From CAYJEJ01 sp964369315 (GTDB lineage Bacteria; Pseudomonadota; Alphaproteobacteria; UBA3830; JAIRWN01), in contig CAYJEJ010000004.1 of assembly GCA_964369315.1 (NCBI GenBank), positions 1 to 64,000 on the forward strand: a stretch of DNA of 64,000 nt, in the 5' to 3' direction. Below the pieces are notes generated by a model. That model was not told the origin of the DNA, did not search any database, and saw only the letters and a program-made list of their open reading frames with translations. This document shows, piece by piece, positions 9,312 through 17,830 of this stretch (positions are counted from its first letter, which is position 1; the number at the start of each line of letters is the position of its first letter). Position numbers and translations under genes: made by a program.

Positions 9312-10106
9312 ATGAAACCAAATTCACCCGAACCAAAAAAGCCCAAAAAAAAGAATAGACGCGGCTTTTTAATATTTTCTTTATTCCTAGGCGTTGCTGT
9401 TTATTTCACAGTTCATCTAAACCTGTGGAATTTGAGGGGGGTGTTTAATGAGGCTGGAGGTAGAAAAACAATAACGGATAGCCCAAAAACCGTCATGACA
9501 AATGTCCAAACCCCTGAATTGCAACCGATAAAGGCAAATCTCGATATCCCTCGTCTTGATGAGATTTGTGATGTGAAAAATATAGAATTAATAAAGTCTT
9601 TTTGTGCTTTAAAGTTTGCGGTTTTGAGTGGGGGGAATTTTGAAAAAGAGCTGGAGGAATTTTTAGCGATATTCCCCGATAAAAAGAAAGAGGCTTATAT
9701 CGAGTGCATCGATTCCTTAAAGACAGAGAGCGGTCATGGTATGAGCCTATTAAGCACACTTATTAAAGATGCGAATGAGATTTTTTTAAATAATAAGAAA
9801 AGCTGGGTGTCTCGGGTCTCTGAGGCAACAGGAAACTTGTTTTATGGTCTGGTCAGGGTAGTCAAGTTGGACAAAAAGCCAAAGGATGAGGGGGCTGAGC
9901 AGATAGAATTAAACACATATAACCCTGAGATAAAAAAAATCATCCATAACCTTAAACATCAAGAGATGGAGGCTGCGGTCTGCCTAGTGAAAAAAATATT
10001 AGATGAAGACAAAAACTTGGATGACAGACAAATCAATTGGCTCAAATCTGTTATTATTCGTCATCTTGTGTTATATAACCTTAATAAATTAGAGTTACTT
10101 TTATAA
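9312..10106 (+). CDS. Mitofilin/HemX-like membrane protein preceding hemY
   Basis: A single-pass inner-membrane protein. Residues 1-16 are Lys/Pro-rich and positive, a transmembrane helix covers about 19-38, and the rest is a helical periplasmic domain of about 220 residues with weak similarity in layout to alphaproteobacterial mitofilin/HemX-like proteins. No catalytic motif is visible. Its stop overlaps the hemY start (TAATG at 10104-10108), and the pair is common in alphaproteobacteria, which is the main support for the call. The biochemical role of these proteins is not well known. Confidence 0.65.
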   Translation: MKPNSPEPKKPKKKNRRGFLIFSLFLGVAVYFTVHLNLWNLRGVFNEAGGRKTITDSPKTVMTNVQTPELQPIKANLDIPRLDEICDVKNIELIKSFCALKFAVLSGGNFEKELEEFLAIFPDKKKEAYIECIDSLKTESGHGMSLLSTLIKDANEIFLNNKKSWVSRVSEATGNLFYGLVRVVKLDKKPKDEGAEQIELNTYNPEIKKIIHNLKHQEMEAAVCLVKKILDEDKNLDDRQINWLKSVIIRHLVLYNLNKLELLL

Positions 10107-11311
10107 TGGCGTTAATTAAATACTTTATCCTGATTGCCTTGGTATCCTATGCTTTTATTATGCCTGGAAAGGTGAATATCGAGTGGCTAGGGTGCGGTGT
10201 TGAGTTTTCTATCGGGGTGTTTTTTGCTGGCTTGTCGGTATTATTAAGTATTTATTGGGTTATAAAAGCCATATTCTCGAAAATATGTGGTTTTGTGCGT
10301 GATGGTTATCTATCTAATAAAATTATCAAAACCTTCGACGCTGTAACATATGTGGTCATCGCTTTGCTCAGGAGTGATTATAAAGAAAGTGCGAAACAAA
10401 CCGCTCGTTTTGAAAAACTATTGAAAGATGGGCACCCGTTGTTGACTTGGATTACAGGTTGCCATCTGGCTCTTAAGGGGGACAGCGAGAACGCGAATTT
10501 GTTGTTTTATGGTTTGAGCGGACACAATAAATTTGGGTTTTTGGGGGCATATTCGATGTATAAGCTTCGTTTGAGAAGCGGTCAAAGTGCGGCTGCTTTG
10601 AAGGTGATTGAGTCTTATATGCATAAAAATTCAAGAGACAATTTTTTTGTAATAGATGCTATCAAGTTGGCGATAAAGGACAAAAATCTTGAACTGGCGA
10701 AAAAATATCAAAGCAAATTAACCAAGGTTCGAGAGGCAGAAAAAATAGAAGCTGTCCTCTGCTTGCTATCTGCAAAACAGAATGGAAACACCATTGAGGC
10801 GACTGATTTATTGGAACGAGCTTGTAAATTGGATGAAAAGTTTGTGCCCGCAGCACTTGATTTGGCTAAAATATTTAGCGACTCGGGTCAAGATAAAAAA
10901 GCTAAAAAGGTTTTGATGAAATGTTGGTCGCATACAGGAAACTTTCGGTGTCTTGAAGAGGTCTATAACCTAGCCAGTGTAGAGGATGATGAAAGGCTAA
11001 AAATAGGCAAAGATGCTTTGAAAATGTTCCCAGAACGTTGGGATAGTTTCTATATTTTTGCACTTGCGTGTGTGCGGGCAGGTGTTTGGGTGAATGCGGA
11101 GCAATATATTATAAAAGCGTGGGGGTTGATGCCAACACAAAGCCTTTTAACAATGGCAGAGCAGTGCGAAAAAAATAGTGACGCGATTGTCGAGATAGAC
11201 AAAACGCAGGTGTTAAAAAATCCATTTTGGCTTTGCGGTCATTGTGGTCACAAAACCGACGATTGGCATGCGTTGTGTCCATTGTGTGAGGGGATTAATA
11301 CACTGAAGTAA
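10106..11311 (+). CDS. hemY: HemY-like TPR membrane protein
   Basis: Inner-membrane protein with two N-terminal hydrophobic segments (about residues 5-20 and 35-57), followed by helical repeats of TPR character up to about residue 370. The extreme C terminus holds CGHCGHKTDDWHALCPLC, a rubredoxin-like zinc ribbon with two CxxC pairs, typical of alphaproteobacterial HemY. The name comes from association with haem-biosynthesis operons in other bacteria; the molecular function remains unclear and this is not a protoporphyrinogen oxidase. The start overlaps the stop of the preceding gene, so translation is coupled. Confidence 0.82.
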   Translation: MALIKYFILIALVSYAFIMPGKVNIEWLGCGVEFSIGVFFAGLSVLLSIYWVIKAIFSKICGFVRDGYLSNKIIKTFDAVTYVVIALLRSDYKESAKQTARFEKLLKDGHPLLTWITGCHLALKGDSENANLLFYGLSGHNKFGFLGAYSMYKLRLRSGQSAAALKVIESYMHKNSRDNFFVIDAIKLAIKDKNLELAKKYQSKLTKVREAEKIEAVLCLLSAKQNGNTIEATDLLERACKLDEKFVPAALDLAKIFSDSGQDKKAKKVLMKCWSHTGNFRCLEEVYNLASVEDDERLKIGKDALKMFPERWDSFYIFALACVRAGVWVNAEQYIIKAWGLMPTQSLLTMAEQCEKNSDAIVEIDKTQVLKNPFWLCGHCGHKTDDWHALCPLCEGINTLK

Positions 11312-11512
11312 TTTTCTTGCTTGATGGAGTTGTTGTTTTGGTGCGTTCCGCAGGGCATCATCTTAATAAAGGTTCTTAAAACACTAAGTCAAAATCGGCG
11401 AGGTTATAAAAGCAAGCGAGATGTTTTTGGGGAAAGTGCTTAAAAAAAACTACTTCCATAAACCTTGATAAAATGCGACAAATATGGCAGTGATTGTTCG
11501 AAGGGCTTTGAT

Positions 11513-11588
11513 GCCGAAGTAGCTCAGTTGGTAGAGCGCCTGATTCGTAATCAGTAGGTCGGAGGTTCGATTCCTCTCTTCGGCACCA
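11513..11588 (+). tRNA. tRNA-Thr (CGT)
   Basis: Complete 76-base cloverleaf with encoded CCA. The acceptor stem GCCGAAG pairs with CTTCGGC, and the anticodon arm CTGATTCGTAATCAG gives anticodon CGT, which reads ACG. The T-arm contains GGTTCGATTCC. It sits between hemY and the minus-strand kdsB gene; the 200 bases before it hold nothing I can identify. Confidence 0.97.
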
Positions 11589-11609
11589 TTTGACTTCTAT
11601 ATTAACATG

Positions 11610-12362
11610 TTAACCGTTTTGTTCATAAAATCTTCGTGCCTGTTCCAAGTCTTTCTGAGTGTCGACCTCGATTGGTTGCATGTCAACCACAGCTGCTTGG
11701 ATGTGCATTCCGTTTTCTAAGGCACGGAGCTGTTCTAATCGCTCACGTTTTTCTAGCACTGTTTGTGGCAAGGAGACATATTTTTCCAAGGCATGCCTTC
11801 TGTAGGCATATATTCCAAGGTGTTGTAGCCTAATTCCATCTCCATACGGGATGGGGGCACGGCTGAAATAAAGTGCTCTGCCAGATTTTTGACCAGCAGT
11901 GATGCTAGAGGCGATTTTGACAATATCGGTTGATAAGAAACGCTCTTCATCCCCTTCAGCCATGACAAGAGCTGGGGTTGAGATGTTGGCGTCCGTATTT
12001 TTTAATAGCTCTATCACAGACGATAATGTTTCTTTATCAACAGTGGGCAGGTCGCCTTGTAAATTGACGATGATGTCGTATCTGTCGCCATCACTTAATG
12101 AATTTACAGCCGCAAAAACGCGGTCGCTACCTGATGGTAGGTTAGGGTCTGTTAATACAGGTGTTCCATTATAAAATTTTACAACATCGGCAACCTCTTG
12201 CTCTGAACAGGCGACCACTACATCGGCAATATCGGCCTCTTGTGCCCTCATCAAAACACGTGCAACCATCGGCACGCCACAAATATCGGCGAGCGGTTTA
12301 CGGGCAAGTCTTGTCGATGCCATCCTAGATGGAATGACAATAATCGGCTTGTTTTTCATCAT
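11610..12362 (-). CDS. kdsB: CMP-KDO synthetase (3-deoxy-manno-octulosonate cytidylyltransferase)
   Basis: Activates KDO with CTP for the inner core of lipopolysaccharide, so the organism probably makes LPS. The N-terminal nucleotide-binding motif IPSRMASTRLARKPL (from about residue 10) and NLQGDLPTVD near 100 are characteristic of KdsB; SRAPIPY later binds the sugar. Length 250 is normal. The start overlaps the end of asd by four bases, and the two genes are probably one transcript. The second Met codon at 12359 is an equally possible start. Confidence 0.95.
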   Translation of the reverse strand: MMKNKPIIVIPSRMASTRLARKPLADICGVPMVARVLMRAQEADIADVVVACSEQEVADVVKFYNGTPVLTDPNLPSGSDRVFAAVNSLSDGDRYDIIVNLQGDLPTVDKETLSSVIELLKNTDANISTPALVMAEGDEERFLSTDIVKIASSITAGQKSGRALYFSRAPIPYGDGIRLQHLGIYAYRRHALEKYVSLPQTVLEKRERLEQLRALENGMHIQAAVVDMQPIEVDTQKDLEQARRFYEQNG

Positions 12363-13405
12363 GCATATCCTTTTAATTGAAACTTTTTCAGTGATGGGTC
12401 AATATTAATCAAGTGTTCTGCGATTTGTACTCCGTTTAATGCCGCACCTTTTCTTAAGTTATCAGAAACGAGCCAAAAAGAACATCCTTGACCAGCATTT
12501 CTTAGGCGAGATATCATCGCAGCATCAACCCCATCTGAATCCTTCGGCGTTGGAGGGCAATCACCCTCGCATAGACGCACACCATTGAAATTGACCAGTG
12601 CATTGCGGACGTCTTCGAGCTTCGGGTTTTCATCAATCTCGAGGTATACAGACATTGCATGACCAACCAAGGTTGGCACCCTAACGCAGGTTGCGGTGAT
12701 GTCTAAGTCAGGTAGGGAGAGAATTTTTTTCACCTCTTCCATGACTTTAAGTTCCTCACCAGTATAGCCATTATCAAGCATAACATCTATTTGAGGGACG
12801 ACGTTAAACGCAATCGATTTTTTCAACATAGTGTCATCAGATTGATTATAATGATTTTGTATTTGATTATGAAGGGTTTTTACCGCTTCACGCCCAGCAC
12901 CAGAAACAGATTGATAGGTTGACACGACAACCTTATTAATTTTAAAACCGCGATTATTGACAGCTTTCAACGCCATGCTCAAAGGCGTTGCGACACAATT
13001 TGGCGAGGATATTATCCCACTGTTTGACGCTATTTTTAATTGCTCAATGTTGGCTTCAGGCACTATTAACGGTATGTCATCTTTCATACGAAAAAATGAT
13101 GTTTTATCAATCACAACGCAACCTTGTTGTGCAACTTGATGTGCATATTGCTGAGAAACCGTTGACCCAGCACAAAAAAACGCTATATCGACAGCAGAAA
13201 AATCCACCTCTGATATAGTTTGCGATTTTATCTTTAAGCCGTTTTGTAATTGTAACACGTTTCCAGCAGACCGTCCCGAGGTGACAGCGAAAAGCTGGTT
13301 ATATGGGAAGTCCCTTTCTATTAATATGTCCAGCACCTTAGAGCCCGTGTTCCCACTGGCACCAATAATGGCGAGGTTATAACGCTTCGGCGGAGATGCA
13401 ACCAT
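12359..13405 (-). CDS. asd: Aspartate-semialdehyde dehydrogenase
   Basis: Reduces aspartyl phosphate to aspartate semialdehyde, feeding the synthesis of diaminopimelate (peptidoglycan), lysine, threonine and methionine. The N terminus holds the NADP-binding motif GASGNTG (residues 15-21). The active-site cysteine is Cys137 in SPNCVATPL, and GAGREAVK follows near 170. Length 348 is typical. The ATG at 13405 is the only good start. It overlaps kdsB by four bases. Retention in a possibly reduced genome suggests a continuing need for diaminopimelate. Confidence 0.95.
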   Translation of the reverse strand: MVASPPKRYNLAIIGASGNTGSKVLDILIERDFPYNQLFAVTSGRSAGNVLQLQNGLKIKSQTISEVDFSAVDIAFFCAGSTVSQQYAHQVAQQGCVVIDKTSFFRMKDDIPLIVPEANIEQLKIASNSGIISSPNCVATPLSMALKAVNNRGFKINKVVVSTYQSVSGAGREAVKTLHNQIQNHYNQSDDTMLKKSIAFNVVPQIDVMLDNGYTGEELKVMEEVKKILSLPDLDITATCVRVPTLVGHAMSVYLEIDENPKLEDVRNALVNFNGVRLCEGDCPPTPKDSDGVDAAMISRLRNAGQGCSFWLVSDNLRKGAALNGVQIAEHLINIDPSLKKFQLKGYA

Positions 13406-13519
13406 GCATTTAAAAAATCACAACAAATAATGGGTCATTATAAAACTAATTTATTATAAATCAAATGTTCTGAAGCCAGATTTGAGAACATTATCTATTA
13501 AGTATTGAATTGAAAGGTT

Positions 13520-14467
13520 TTATTTCATAAAAAAATCAAAAAATTGTTCTGGTATGGTTATTAATAAGCACGCCAGCTTATCGCGACTAAAACCTATCGA
13601 GGGTGATTTTTGATTATTATAGGCGTTTAGGACATATTTTTTAATTTTATTAAACGCACAAATCTCTATTTGTCGGACGCGTTCACGAGACAAACCCATT
13701 GTGTGAGATATTTCCTCGAGAGTTTTTGGCTCCTCAGAGAGCCTGCGGGATAATATTATTTTGTATTCCTTCTTGTTCAGGATTTTGAGTGATGAAGATA
13801 ACACTTTTTTTCTATAATCTAGGTCGTCTTTTTCTTCGAGTGTTATCTCAAGGTTTTCACCGCTTAAGTTGAGCCATTCCTGATTTTCATGACCACCGTC
13901 AGAACTGCTGGCATTAATAGACATTAGGTGGGAACTAATACTATTAGCATTTTCTATGTCTTTGACTGTTTGTTCGCTGACATTTAATTTTTTTGCAATG
14001 CGGGATACGCCTTCTTGATTTAAGTGCTCTGAAAGATTGAGCCCAAAGGCGTTTTTTAACCATCTTAATTGAAAAAATGTTTTTTTATAATCCTTGCTTT
14101 CACCAATTTTTAGGGCTGAGCCATGCTTAAAGATATAACTTCGAACAATAGACTTGACCCAGTGAACAGCGTATGTCGAGAATTTAAATCCTTTACTTGG
14201 ATGAAAGTGCTTTAATGCCTGAAGAAGCCCTATTTTCCCCTCGGCAATCAGGTCTTCTGTTGGCAATCCAAAACCTCTATAACCATTGGCAACTCTTTTT
14301 ATTAAGCCTAGGTGATTTTGGATTATTTTTGAGAGGGCAACACTGTCTTGCTCATCCAACCATTTGTTGATTAAGATAAATTCCTCATCTTTCTCTGATT
14401 TAGGGAAGTCATTTATTTTTCCTAAATGGCTGGGAAAGTGGTCTTTGTCAATGATATTGACTAACAT
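13520..14467 (-). CDS. rpoH: RNA polymerase sigma factor RpoH (sigma-32)
   Basis: Heat-shock sigma factor. Region 2 contains LPTEDLIAEGKIGLLQAL and FKFSTYAVHWVKSIVRSYI (core binding and -10 recognition), followed by KKTFFQLRW, which resembles the RpoH box (QRKLFFNLR) that separates RpoH from housekeeping sigma factors. Region 4 ends in LSRERVRQIE, the -35 helix-turn-helix. I chose ATG 14467, just after the stop of the chemoreceptor gene; ATG 14491, inside that gene, is also possible. A heat-shock regulon is consistent with the hsp20 gene later in the window, although that gene seems to use a sigma-70-like promoter and RNA thermometer. Confidence 0.9.
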   Translation of the reverse strand: MLVNIIDKDHFPSHLGKINDFPKSEKDEEFILINKWLDEQDSVALSKIIQNHLGLIKRVANGYRGFGLPTEDLIAEGKIGLLQALKHFHPSKGFKFSTYAVHWVKSIVRSYIFKHGSALKIGESKDYKKTFFQLRWLKNAFGLNLSEHLNQEGVSRIAKKLNVSEQTVKDIENANSISSHLMSINASSSDGGHENQEWLNLSGENLEITLEEKDDLDYRKKVLSSSLKILNKKEYKIILSRRLSEEPKTLEEISHTMGLSRERVRQIEICAFNKIKKYVLNAYNNQKSPSIGFSRDKLACLLITIPEQFFDFFMK

Positions 14468-14468
14468 G

Positions 14469-16163
14469 TCATGATTCTTTATTGACGGCATCTGCTTGAT
14501 TCTTATTATTGCGAATATTTGCAACGAAATTATCGACTTCTTTTTGTAACAATGCCGATTGTTTTGTCATTTGATTAGATGCGTTCAAAACTTCGGCGGC
14601 GGCCTTGCTCACGTGCCCAGAGCTTTCTAATACGTGGGTTACGTTTGATGCCATGTCCCTAACCCCTGTTGCTGCATTTTGCACGTTTTCATAAATGCCA
14701 ACGTTTGCGGCGGTTTGTTCCTCAACGGCAACTGTTACAGAGGTTGTGAATTCATTAATACTGCTAATAGTTTTACTGATGCCTTGTATGGCGAGCACAA
14801 CATCATCTGTAGAGGACTGAATTTTTTGAATTTGAGCACTGATGTCATCGGTTGCCTTGGTTGTCTGAGTGGACAATGTTTTCACCTCTCCTGCAACTAC
14901 GGCAAAACCTCGACCAGCCTCACCAGCACGGGCGGCTTCTATTGTGGCGTTTAAGGCAAGCAAGTTGGTTTGACTCGCTACATCAGAAATCAAGCTAACA
15001 ACATCACCTATTTTTTGTGCCGTTACGGATAAACCAGTGACTTTTAGGTTGGTTTTATCGGCTTCGGTGACGGCTTTATTGACGATGTTAGAGGATTCGA
15101 ACACTCTTTGGCTAATTTTATTAAAAGAGCTAGAAAGTTCTTCAGTTGCATCGGCGACAGCCTGCATATTAATAGACGCAGAGTCTATAAAAGTTGAAGC
15201 ACTTTGGGCTTCTTTTGTTGTTTCCTCTGAGAGTGTTAACATTTCTTTTGCAAATTCTTGCAATGTTCCAGCGGCCTTTGTTACTGAATTTAAAACGTCT
15301 CGGACGGTGTCTTCAAATTGCTGGGCGAGTTTATCGGCTTGTTCGCGGTCTCTTTGATTTTCTAGTTCCTGCATACGCAGGCTTTCTTCTTCAAGGCTTT
15401 TTTTATGAACCAAGCTTTTCCGAAAGAACTCGACTATGCGAGCCATCTCGCCAACCTCATCTTTTAAATATGTCGCGGGCACTTTTACATCGAGGTCATT
15501 TTCAGAGATTTTAGCCATCACTTTCTGCAAAATTGACAGTGGGTTTAGGGAATTTTGTATTATCAAAAATGAAATTAGTATAACTAGCCCTAAAATTAAT
15601 ACAGCCTTGCTGATAGCTGCTTTTTGCAGTTCATTGATTACATCATTGAAGGGGGATTTCGCCGATATTAGTGAAATGGTAATTTTTTGTTTTTTATCTA
15701 GGGGTAGAAAATTAGCAAAAAATGATTCTTTCCCTATTGTGAGTTCTCCGCTACTTATTTTCGCAGTTTCGTTGTTTTCTAGCGAGTCTTTAATCAACAT
15801 AGGGATAGAGCTGATGTCAGTGATTTGTTCGACCTCTTTTGTTGAGAAAACTGGCTTGGCATCTATGAATAAAACGATATCATATTTTGTTATTGCCTTA
15901 GCTTGCTTAATTGCATTCAACATGACTTTATTATGCACAACTTCCGTCTGTGTCAAACCTTGAGGAAATGGTTTTAGATTAGCTTCTAAAACATGTGATG
16001 TTTGCTCAATGTGTGCGTTCATATCAGACGTAATGTCTAGTTGCATTTTTTCTTCTACATTCATCGTAACGGTTAGGAATATAGAAACCGAGATGATAAG
16101 CAAACTGATGATGTTTATACTAAGTAGTTTTGTTTTTAAAGATATTGTTTTAGACTGTTCCAT
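14469..16163 (-). CDS. Methyl-accepting chemotaxis protein
   Basis: Transmembrane chemoreceptor. A first membrane helix (about residues 12-32) is followed by a periplasmic sensor domain of about 150 residues, a second helix (about 188-208), a HAMP linker, and a long cytoplasmic coiled coil. The signalling tip (around ASQTNLLALNATIEAARAGE) is intact and carries the residues that contact CheA and CheW in the family. No che genes occur in the window. I prefer ATG 16163 to the TTG two codons earlier. It directly precedes rpoH on the same strand, with stop and start about touching. Ligand unknown. Confidence 0.93.
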   Translation of the reverse strand: MEQSKTISLKTKLLSINIISLLIISVSIFLTVTMNVEEKMQLDITSDMNAHIEQTSHVLEANLKPFPQGLTQTEVVHNKVMLNAIKQAKAITKYDIVLFIDAKPVFSTKEVEQITDISSIPMLIKDSLENNETAKISSGELTIGKESFFANFLPLDKKQKITISLISAKSPFNDVINELQKAAISKAVLILGLVILISFLIIQNSLNPLSILQKVMAKISENDLDVKVPATYLKDEVGEMARIVEFFRKSLVHKKSLEEESLRMQELENQRDREQADKLAQQFEDTVRDVLNSVTKAAGTLQEFAKEMLTLSEETTKEAQSASTFIDSASINMQAVADATEELSSSFNKISQRVFESSNIVNKAVTEADKTNLKVTGLSVTAQKIGDVVSLISDVASQTNLLALNATIEAARAGEAGRGFAVVAGEVKTLSTQTTKATDDISAQIQKIQSSTDDVVLAIQGISKTISSINEFTTSVTVAVEEQTAANVGIYENVQNAATGVRDMASNVTHVLESSGHVSKAAAEVLNASNQMTKQSALLQKEVDNFVANIRNNKNQADAVNKES

Positions 16164-16242
16164 TGTCAACCAATTATTATATATTATAGGTTAAATTTAA
16201 CCTGAAGTTGTTGCGAATATGTTAATTTTTGATTGTTTTTTT

Positions 16243-16316
16243 TGGAGCGGGCGAAGGGAATCGAACCCTCGTCTTAAGCTTGGGAAGCTTCTGCTCTACC
16301 ATTGAGCTACGCCCGC
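16243..16316 (-). tRNA. tRNA-Gly (CCC)
   Basis: A 74-base cloverleaf with encoded CCA; the acceptor stem GCGGGCG pairs with CGCCCGC. The anticodon loop TTCCCAA gives anticodon CCC, reading GGG. The anticodon stem has a G-A mismatch at its outer pair (27-43), the other four pairs being regular. The T-arm GGTTCGATT is standard. Confidence 0.95.
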
Positions 16317-16398
16317 ATTGATAATTGCTATTGGAGATACTACAAAAAGGGTTTAATTATATCAAGAGAGTTTTCTATATTTTAAGAATATTAGATTT

Positions 16399-17169
16399 AT
16401 GAGTTTTGTGAAATTTAAAAATTTATTATGTGTGTGTTTAGCGTTTGTTCTTGTAACGGGGTGTTCAAGCGTGAGCAAAAATGCATCAATTGAAGAAATA
16501 GAAAACAATGACCCTTATGAAAAGGGCAACCGCTCTGTCTTTAGGTTCAATATGATGTTGGACGAGTACGTATTAGAACCAGTAGCAGCGTTTTATGACG
16601 CCGCACTGCCAAATGGTGTGAAAACTGGCATCTCCAATGAATTAACCACTCTTGAACAACCTATTAGTACTATAAACTATGCGATAGCTGGCGATGGGAA
16701 GAGAGCAAGTGCCGCATTGGTCAGATTTTTTACAAATCTGTTTTTAGGGTTTTTTGGGCTAGTCGATGTTTATAAAGAGCTTTCGCTCAATCCACCTGTC
16801 CCATATAAAAGTTTTGGCTCTGCTCTTGCTGTACGAGGGGTGCCCACTGGACCTTATGTAATGGTTCCATTTTTTGGACCGTATTGTACGAGGGAGATTT
16901 TTGGTGATGTTGTTGATTCTGTGGCTGACCCTATTTATTATGTGCCAAAGCCAAAGAACAGGCTATGCTGGGGGATTGGGAAATATTTATTAGGTGAGGT
17001 GAGTAGCCGTGCAATGCTGCTAGAGGCATATCGTGACACCAAGCGACAAGCGTTTGATTTGTATGCGACTTTAAGGTCTATGTACTGGCAAAAAATTCGT
17101 AAAACTGACGCAACGGTTGATTTTGATGAAGGTCCAACACCATATGATGATTTTGATGATGAGGAGTAA
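16399..17169 (+). CDS. mlaA: MlaA/VacJ outer-membrane lipoprotein
   Basis: Outer-membrane part of the Mla phospholipid transport system, which removes misplaced phospholipids from the outer leaflet. The signal peptide ends in a lipobox LVTGC with Cys22. Family signatures follow: NDPYEKGNRSVFRFN, the region around LTTLEQPISTINY, and GPYVMVPFFGP near residue 150. Length 256 is normal. It is followed after four bases by mlaC, so they are an operon; mlaD lies 6 kb away and no mlaE or mlaF is in the window. Confidence 0.94.
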   Translation: MSFVKFKNLLCVCLAFVLVTGCSSVSKNASIEEIENNDPYEKGNRSVFRFNMMLDEYVLEPVAAFYDAALPNGVKTGISNELTTLEQPISTINYAIAGDGKRASAALVRFFTNLFLGFFGLVDVYKELSLNPPVPYKSFGSALAVRGVPTGPYVMVPFFGPYCTREIFGDVVDSVADPIYYVPKPKNRLCWGIGKYLLGEVSSRAMLLEAYRDTKRQAFDLYATLRSMYWQKIRKTDATVDFDEGPTPYDDFDDEE

Positions 17170-17173
17170 GAAG

Positions 17174-17782
17174 ATGAAATTAAGAAATAAGATTTTAAGT
17201 TTTTTGTTTGTGATGCTTTCTTGTTTCAGTTGTTTAACTGATGCAAAGCTGGAGGTAACTGAGGTTGAGGCTAGGGAATTTATTAATACCTTGGGGAAAG
17301 AAGCGTTTTCGGCATTAACGGACACCAGTTCCCCTAAAACAATTCGTGAAGAAAAGTTTCAGTCAATTTTATCGCGAGGTTTTGATATAAAAACAATGGC
17401 GAGATTTTCGCTAGGAAGGTATTGGCGTTCTTTTGATAAAGGGCAACGAGCAAGATATGTTTCAGCGTTTGAAGAAATGATTATCAAATCTTATGTTGGT
17501 AAATTTTCAGATTTTTCTGACGCTACCTTTAAAATATCAAAGGTTTTAATGACCAAAAATGGCGGAGCAATGGTGACAACGCTTGTGATGTGTCCAGGGA
17601 AGGAGCAGTTTAACCTCGTGTGGAAAGCATATAAAACCAAAAAAGGTATTCGTATAGTCGATGTGATAGTCGATGGCGTTAGCATGAGCATTACGCAACG
17701 TTCAGAATTCGCCAGCATTATGCAAGGTCTAAATAATGATGCAGAAAAGTTTATTACTAGAATATCTAGTATTGGAAATTAA
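17174..17782 (+). CDS. mlaC: MlaC/Ttg2D periplasmic phospholipid-binding protein
   Basis: Periplasmic carrier that shuttles phospholipid between MlaA in the outer membrane and the MlaFEDB complex in the inner membrane. A signal peptide covers about residues 1-24. The mature protein has the family pattern: ISKV-type helices, GFDIKTMARFSLGRYWRSF in the first third and GIRIVDVIVDGVSMSITQR near the C terminus. I chose ATG 17174, four bases after mlaA and preceded by GAGGAG; a longer frame beginning inside mlaA lacks a signal. About 202 residues. Confidence 0.92.
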   Translation: MKLRNKILSFLFVMLSCFSCLTDAKLEVTEVEAREFINTLGKEAFSALTDTSSPKTIREEKFQSILSRGFDIKTMARFSLGRYWRSFDKGQRARYVSAFEEMIIKSYVGKFSDFSDATFKISKVLMTKNGGAMVTTLVMCPGKEQFNLVWKAYKTKKGIRIVDVIVDGVSMSITQRSEFASIMQGLNNDAEKFITRISSIGN

Positions 17783-17830
17783 CTAGCGTTCTTTTGATTT
17801 TTGTTTCACAAGCCGTAAATCCCAAAATTT

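Noticed and set aside
15037..15963. Long plus-strand frames opposite the chemoreceptor
   Set aside because: Ser/Val-rich antisense frames caused by the repetitive coiled-coil coding sequence; no start signals or family features.
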